In this document: positions 59,495 to 64,000 of the stretch, piece by piece
How positions within the stretch are numbered: position 1 is the first letter of the stretch
Layout of the letters: every line of letters starts with the position of its first letter
NCBI GenBank assembly: GCA_001829495.1
Contig: MIBJ01000068.1
Coordinates: forward strand, 55,755-119,754
DNA: 64,000 nucleotides
Reading direction: 5' to 3'
Source: Spirochaetes bacterium RBG_16_49_21
Lineage (GTDB): Bacteria; Spirochaetota; UBA4802; UBA5550
The notes under the pieces: generated by a model
Told to the model about the DNA's origin: nothing
The model's database searches: none
The model's input: only the letters and a program-made list of their open reading frames with translations
Translations under genes and position numbers: made by a program

Positions 59495-62400
59495 ATGAAA
59501 TGGATGGTACAATTCTCAATCAACAGGCCTAAAACCGTCATCGCCGGCGTTATTATCGTAACCCTGTTCTTCGCCTACATACTTGCTACTAAATTTTCAA
59601 TCAATGTAGACCCGATGAAAAGCTTTTCCCGCAAGATGGATGTCATTAAATATTATCATCTGACCCTGAAGAAATTTTCCATGAAAGACATGATCCTGAT
59701 CGGGGTGGAAAATGAGAAAAAAGGGATTTTTAACGTTGAAACCCTTCGCTATGTGCAGCAGGTGATAGATGAATTCAAATCATTGAAAATCAAAAAGACA
59801 TATACAAATATCATCTCCGGTAAAGAAGAGACCGTTGCGGTGCCTTCAAAACTCACCCCGGGACAGATTATGAGCATGATCAACGCCGATGACGTCATGG
59901 TGAACAAGGCCACCAACACCATCGTGATCGGCAACCTCACCAGCAAGGCCCGGGAAAAGGCCGGCCTTATAGTGCCCGACCCTGAGGAGATGAAAAAACT
60001 CCCGGCAAATGACGGCGAGCTGACCAGACTCATACCGTATCTCAAAAAAGAGCTCTTGGCCAACGATCTGTTGAAGGGCTCCCTCTTTTCAGCCGACGGA
60101 AAGGCGTGCACCATCATGGTCCCGGTTGAAAAAAGAATCGACAGCAAACTGGAGATCATCAGAAGGGAAATGTATTTCATGGTGAGCACGGACAAGCTGA
60201 AAAAACGATTCAGCGGAGAGGATTACTATTTTCCCGCAAATATCCATAATAAAACCGTAAACGGAACAAAAGTCGACGATACCTATATTCAGGAAACAGT
60301 ATCTTCCAACAAGAAAAAAATCCGCAGCTTTCTGGTCGACCTCCTCGAGCCGATCAGATATTATTACAAGAATTTTTATTCATCTTTGAGTACCGGCGAG
60401 GTAAATGAGGAATATCTGGACAATGCGTTCAAGATGATCGCCAGCGACAACGTGTATGAAAAACCGGGCATAAACCTCACCTATCTGGATTGCATCGATG
60501 ACCTGTATAAATTTGTAATCAATACTATCGATCCCTTCAGCAGAAACAACCTCGAATCGAAATTATACAACGTGGCGAATATTTACGACGTCGGCAAACT
60601 ATACAAGACGTTCATCAGCATAACGGAAAAAAACAAGCCCCGGGAGCTTGCGATATACATCACCGGGCTGCCGGTTGCCGAAGCTCTTTTAGAAAACTTC
60701 GTCGTGAACGACCTGTCGGTCTTTATGTCTTTGTCCGCCCTGGTAATCCTGATCATATTGTTCCTGAGCATCAGGACCCCCACCGGGATTTATCTCCCGC
60801 TCACCGCGGTAGTGATGAGCATCACCTGGCTCATGGGCGCCATGCTCCTGGCCGGGATCGAGGTCTCGTCCGGCACAATCGCCATGCCCAGTATTCTTAT
60901 TGCCGTGGGAAGCTCCTACGTCATTCACTATCTCATCCGATATTATGAAAAGATATCAGGCAAGGGAGCGCGGCACGTCAAGGCCGCTCTCCTGGAAACG
61001 ACCGAGAGCATCAACACCGCTATATTTCTTTCGGCGATCACCACCCTGGCCGCCTTCATCTCGGATATTTTCATCGATGTCGTCGACATTCAGAGACTGG
61101 GGATACTCGTGTCCCTGGGCATAATCATAAATTTTCTTCTTACCTTCTCGTTCATCCCGGCGGTGCTGGCGCTCCTGCCGCCCCCCAAAGGCATAGCAGA
61201 GACGAAATTGGAAAAGCTTATGATGAAGGTGCTGGTCAAGGGCGGAGAAAACACGGCCCGGCACGCGCGGGCGGTGTTCTGGGGCGCGCTCGGCGTCTCC
61301 CTAGTCTTTGTTTTCGGAATCTTCATGCTTAAAACCGAGAGCAGCATAACGTACATGTTCTTAGAAAACAACCCGATACTCCAGGCGGATAAATTCATAA
61401 ATAAAGAGCTGACCGGAACCGCCCAGATGTGCATCGTGTTTAAAATGCGCGACCGGGTTGATCTCGCGGACAAGGAAGCGCAGAAGGATTTATCCCGGCG
61501 AATCGACGACTTTTTTGCTTCATACCGCTCCCTGCTCGCGCGGCATCCGGATCTCGCCGATGCCCGGGCGATCAACCGGTTTTTCCTGACCGATCTCGAA
61601 ATAGTAAAAAATGATATGGTAAAAAACCGGGACGCCATAGAAGACCGGGTGGCGGTTTTCTCGGACATTATGAATGAATATTATGAGCACCGGAACGGAA
61701 AGCCGAGCGCGACAAAGGTCAAAAAATTATCGCCGGCGGCCGACCTCGGCGATCTGGCCGAAGATTACGCGGAGGCGAGCGGGAAGACCTCATTGAGAAC
61801 GCCGCAGGAGGAGGGAATCGAAAACATTATCGGAAGAATAAAAACCATCGAAACGTATAAACAAAAAGAGGCCGCCCGGCGCTACATCAATTCAATCAGG
61901 AATTACAAAAACTCCGCCGCGGGCAAGGAATTCCAGGGAAAATTTTTCTTTCTCTCCGACTTCTTCCATACCGACATAACGCAGCCGATCACCTTACGAA
62001 AAATCGAAACCCTGGGAAACGAGCTCAAGGCCTTGAAGGATCCCCGGGCGGTCATAGACGGGACCGCGGTCAGGCCGGTGGGGAATATCTTGAGCATCAC
62101 CGACACCCTCAAGGTCATCTACAAGGTGTTTTATCACGAGGATAACGACGCGTTCAAAAAAATACCGAGCGTAAAGGAGGACGGCATCCAGGACAAATCG
62201 CTCACCGACCGGAGCATCATCGGCGTGTGCCTGAACCAGTTCCTCGCCTCCCGTGAGGATATTTTTAAGTATCTGGTCACGGATGACATGAAGCTCATGC
62301 AGTATGTGGTGTTCATGAGAAGCGACAAAGCCGACTTTTTGCGGGAATTCCAAAATAAGTTTAATGCGCTGTCAAAAGCCCTGTTCCCCGAAAACGACCC

Positions 62401-63037
62401 CTACGTGGAGAAGATAATCATATCCGGCATGCCGGCGATCAACCTGGTGATGAACCAGGAGATTCTCATCAATCAGATACAATCCATCATCGTGACCGTG
62501 ATCGTGGTTTTCATCTCATGCGTCTTCATATTTCGCTCCATCATCGGCGGCCTTTTCGCCTCCGTGCCCATTTCCTTTACGCTCATTATCACCCTCGGCA
62601 TAATGGGTTACGGGGGAATACCGATCAATTATACGACGCTCATCAACGCCTCAATCGCCGTGGGCGTGGGCGTCGATTACTGCATCCATTTCATCGAAAG
62701 ATTCAAATACGAACACATTACGCGGAAATTGAACTTTAACAAGGCATACCGGCAGGTGCTTACCACTACCGGACTTTCCATCGTCACCGCCACCCTTACC
62801 GTGGGCCTTGGATTCGCCGTCCTCGGCTTTTCAACATTCAAGCTGATCAAGGTTTCAGGGCTCCTGGTGACTCTGTCGATGATATTGAGCGGAACCCTGT
62901 CGCTTACCGTGCTCCCGGCGATGATAATCTGGGCCAAGCCGAAATTTCTCGAGAACATTGAGCCGTTCGGCATTGAAGAAAAGATACGCTCTTTTTTGGA
63001 TAAGGTTAAAAGCAGCATAGGTAATTTGAAGAATTAA
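59495..63037 (+). CDS. RND-superfamily (MMPL-type) exporter
   Basis: 1180 residues from ATG 59495, which has AAGGA 8 nt upstream (an ATG at 59489 is also possible). Helix 1 (about 10-30) is followed by a large extracytoplasmic domain, then a five-helix block (about 400-570; VVNDLSVFMSLSALVILIIL, then SSYVIHYLIRYYEKI). A second extracytoplasmic domain and a second block near the end (GVGVDYCIHFIERF) complete a 12-helix MMPL/patched-like topology. Such proteins move lipids, hopanoids or sterols to the outer membrane. It lies 4 nt before the phospholipase gene, suggesting a joint lipid function. Confidence 0.85.
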   Translation: MKWMVQFSINRPKTVIAGVIIVTLFFAYILATKFSINVDPMKSFSRKMDVIKYYHLTLKKFSMKDMILIGVENEKKGIFNVETLRYVQQVIDEFKSLKIKKTYTNIISGKEETVAVPSKLTPGQIMSMINADDVMVNKATNTIVIGNLTSKAREKAGLIVPDPEEMKKLPANDGELTRLIPYLKKELLANDLLKGSLFSADGKACTIMVPVEKRIDSKLEIIRREMYFMVSTDKLKKRFSGEDYYFPANIHNKTVNGTKVDDTYIQETVSSNKKKIRSFLVDLLEPIRYYYKNFYSSLSTGEVNEEYLDNAFKMIASDNVYEKPGINLTYLDCIDDLYKFVINTIDPFSRNNLESKLYNVANIYDVGKLYKTFISITEKNKPRELAIYITGLPVAEALLENFVVNDLSVFMSLSALVILIILFLSIRTPTGIYLPLTAVVMSITWLMGAMLLAGIEVSSGTIAMPSILIAVGSSYVIHYLIRYYEKISGKGARHVKAALLETTESINTAIFLSAITTLAAFISDIFIDVVDIQRLGILVSLGIIINFLLTFSFIPAVLALLPPPKGIAETKLEKLMMKVLVKGGENTARHARAVFWGALGVSLVFVFGIFMLKTESSITYMFLENNPILQADKFINKELTGTAQMCIVFKMRDRVDLADKEAQKDLSRRIDDFFASYRSLLARHPDLADARAINRFFLTDLEIVKNDMVKNRDAIEDRVAVFSDIMNEYYEHRNGKPSATKVKKLSPAADLGDLAEDYAEASGKTSLRTPQEEGIENIIGRIKTIETYKQKEAARRYINSIRNYKNSAAGKEFQGKFFFLSDFFHTDITQPITLRKIETLGNELKALKDPRAVIDGTAVRPVGNILSITDTLKVIYKVFYHEDNDAFKKIPSVKEDGIQDKSLTDRSIIGVCLNQFLASREDIFKYLVTDDMKLMQYVVFMRSDKADFLREFQNKFNALSKALFPENDPYVEKIIISGMPAINLVMNQEILINQIQSIIVTVIVVFISCVFIFRSIIGGLFASVPISFTLIITLGIMGYGGIPINYTTLINASIAVGVGVDYCIHFIERFKYEHITRKLNFNKAYRQVLTTTGLSIVTATLTVGLGFAVLGFSTFKLIKVSGLLVTLSMILSGTLSLTVLPAMIIWAKPKFLENIEPFGIEEKIRSFLDKVKSSIGNLKN

Positions 63038-63041
63038 TTTA

Positions 63042-63926
63042 ATGAAGAAAAAAATTAACAAATCAGCCCTGGTTGTTGAAGGCGGGGGAATGAGAAGCGT
63101 TTTCTCGGCCGGGGTACTCCATGCGTTCGGCGAACAGGGCTTCGACCCGTTTGATCTGTATATCGGGGTATCGGCCGGCGCCTGCAATCTCGCGTCGCAC
63201 CTTGCAGGCCAGAACGACCGGAATTACGATATCATCGCATCCTACTCGTCGACTCCGAATTTCATCAATCTGAAAAAGTTTCTTCTCGGCGGGCACTATA
63301 TGGACCTCGACTGGCTGTGGGATGTGACCATACGGGAATACCGGCTTGAGCTTAAAAAGCTCTTTAAAAAATTGCGGACGGAGAAAAAGGAATATATCGT
63401 GGTCGCCACATCCGTGGAAACCGGCAGGGCGCTCTACCTGAAGCCTGATGAGCATACCCTGGAGCATTTCTTGAAGGTTTCGAGCTCCCTGCCGATATTA
63501 TACCGGAATATTCTGAAGGTAAACTCGGAAGAAGCAACGGACGGCGGCATCGCGGACTCAATCCCCGTTATTGAAGCGTACCGCCGCGGCGCGACCGATA
63601 TCACGGTCATACGGTCACGGCCGCCGCATTATGTGAAGAAGAAGACCAGAATAGCGCCTGTTTTTTCCCTGTTCTTCAAGGAGCATCCCCTGCTCGTCGA
63701 GGCATTCAAACGCAGATCCGACGCCTACGGGGAATCCGTCGCGTTCATCCAAAATCCGCCGGCAGGCGTACGGGTCTTTGAGATCGCCCCGCCCGGGGAT
63801 ACGGGCGTCAGCAGGGCCACACGGGACATACATCTCCTCAACGCCGTGTACCAGCTTGGGATAGATCACGGAAAAAATTTTATTGCGCGCTATCAGATTG
63901 AGACGTCTCCCCCCTTCGTAAGCTGA
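63042..63926 (+). CDS. Patatin-like phospholipase
   Basis: 294-residue serine acyl hydrolase. Oxyanion loop GGGMRSVFSAG (14-24), nucleophile S44 in GVSAG, and catalytic D167 in TDGGIAD form the Ser-Asp dyad. The arrangement is close to the YjjU-like branch. It removes acyl chains from phospholipids or related lipids and is probably cytoplasmic or membrane-associated, as no signal peptide is seen. It starts 4 nt after the exporter stop, so the two are coupled. The last 74 nt of the window show no feature I can support beyond a short inverted repeat (GTGTCC/GGACAC). Confidence 0.9.
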   Translation: MKKKINKSALVVEGGGMRSVFSAGVLHAFGEQGFDPFDLYIGVSAGACNLASHLAGQNDRNYDIIASYSSTPNFINLKKFLLGGHYMDLDWLWDVTIREYRLELKKLFKKLRTEKKEYIVVATSVETGRALYLKPDEHTLEHFLKVSSSLPILYRNILKVNSEEATDGGIADSIPVIEAYRRGATDITVIRSRPPHYVKKKTRIAPVFSLFFKEHPLLVEAFKRRSDAYGESVAFIQNPPAGVRVFEIAPPGDTGVSRATRDIHLLNAVYQLGIDHGKNFIARYQIETSPPFVS

Positions 63927-64000
63927 TCGTGTCCCACAATTTTTTACTGGACACTGGGGAGGATAGGGAATAGAATGACTGCATGAAGATATGTGGTCAA

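Noticed and set aside
1..64000. CRISPR array search
   Set aside because: No series of regularly spaced identical repeats was seen and no cas gene is present.

Overview
The window comes from an anaerobic (or micro-oxic), Gram-negative-type bacterium. An outer-membrane porin ending in Phe, a resistance-nodulation-division (RND/MMPL) exporter and Tat-exported molybdoenzymes imply two membranes. A glycyl radical enzyme, rubredoxin, superoxide reductase and a B12-dependent ribonucleotide reductase fit anaerobic life. LL-diaminopimelate aminotransferase and the order bactofilin-yaaR-holB-ricT-metG would suit a spirochaete-like or Desulfobacterota-like lineage, but the sequence alone does not settle the phylum. 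No rRNA or tRNA gene was seen.

Layout. 1-1325: end of a MacB/LolD-type ABC exporter whose permease carries a frameshift. 1373-6518: an arsenic operon on the minus strand (arsR, small thioredoxin, ArsP-type permease, decayed DGC zinc protein, thioredoxin, CcdA, Acr3, and an MtrA-like corrinoid protein). 6546-8282: oxygen-defence genes (rubredoxin, ferredoxin, bacterioferritin, superoxide reductase) with palindromic repeats. 8361-9619: two metal-ion transporters. 9839-16348: an NAD-dependent dehydrogenase and a housekeeping cluster. 16360-20639: methyltransferase, AAA ATPase, VapBC and a deacetylase-like protein. 20731-29540: valS, thioesterase, CDF transporter, membrane proteins, parAB. 29553-34127: a glycyl radical enzyme and its activase between two different terminal-inverted-repeat elements. 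34351-37012: B12-type radical SAM protein, gene remnants and an AT-rich MazEF pair. 37226-41449: dapL and a two-component system. 41482-55644: two consecutive molybdopterin (CISM/DMSO-reductase family) respiratory operons with TorD, TauE/SafE, MobB and porin genes. 55672-59094: intein-containing nrdJ. 59495-63926: RND-like exporter and patatin phospholipase.

The most striking structure is at 41482-46762. A leader of about 320 bp, comprising the promoter region, 5' UTR and first 27 codons of an iron-sulfur subunit gene, is present twice. The first copy drives an AT-rich, apparently foreign B-C-A molybdoenzyme operon. The second drives a GC-rich operon that looks native. The foreign operon therefore seems to have been captured under the native promoter, making a chimeric iron-sulfur protein. 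The upstream histidine kinase/response regulator pair is the natural candidate regulator of both.

Other notable points are an MtrA-like corrinoid protein in an arsenic operon, an intein at the radical cysteine of NrdJ, a superoxide reductase without the usual distal glutamate, and three regulator or toxin-antitoxin genes whose near-consensus promoters sit only 6-7 nt from the start codon, implying leaderless mRNAs.
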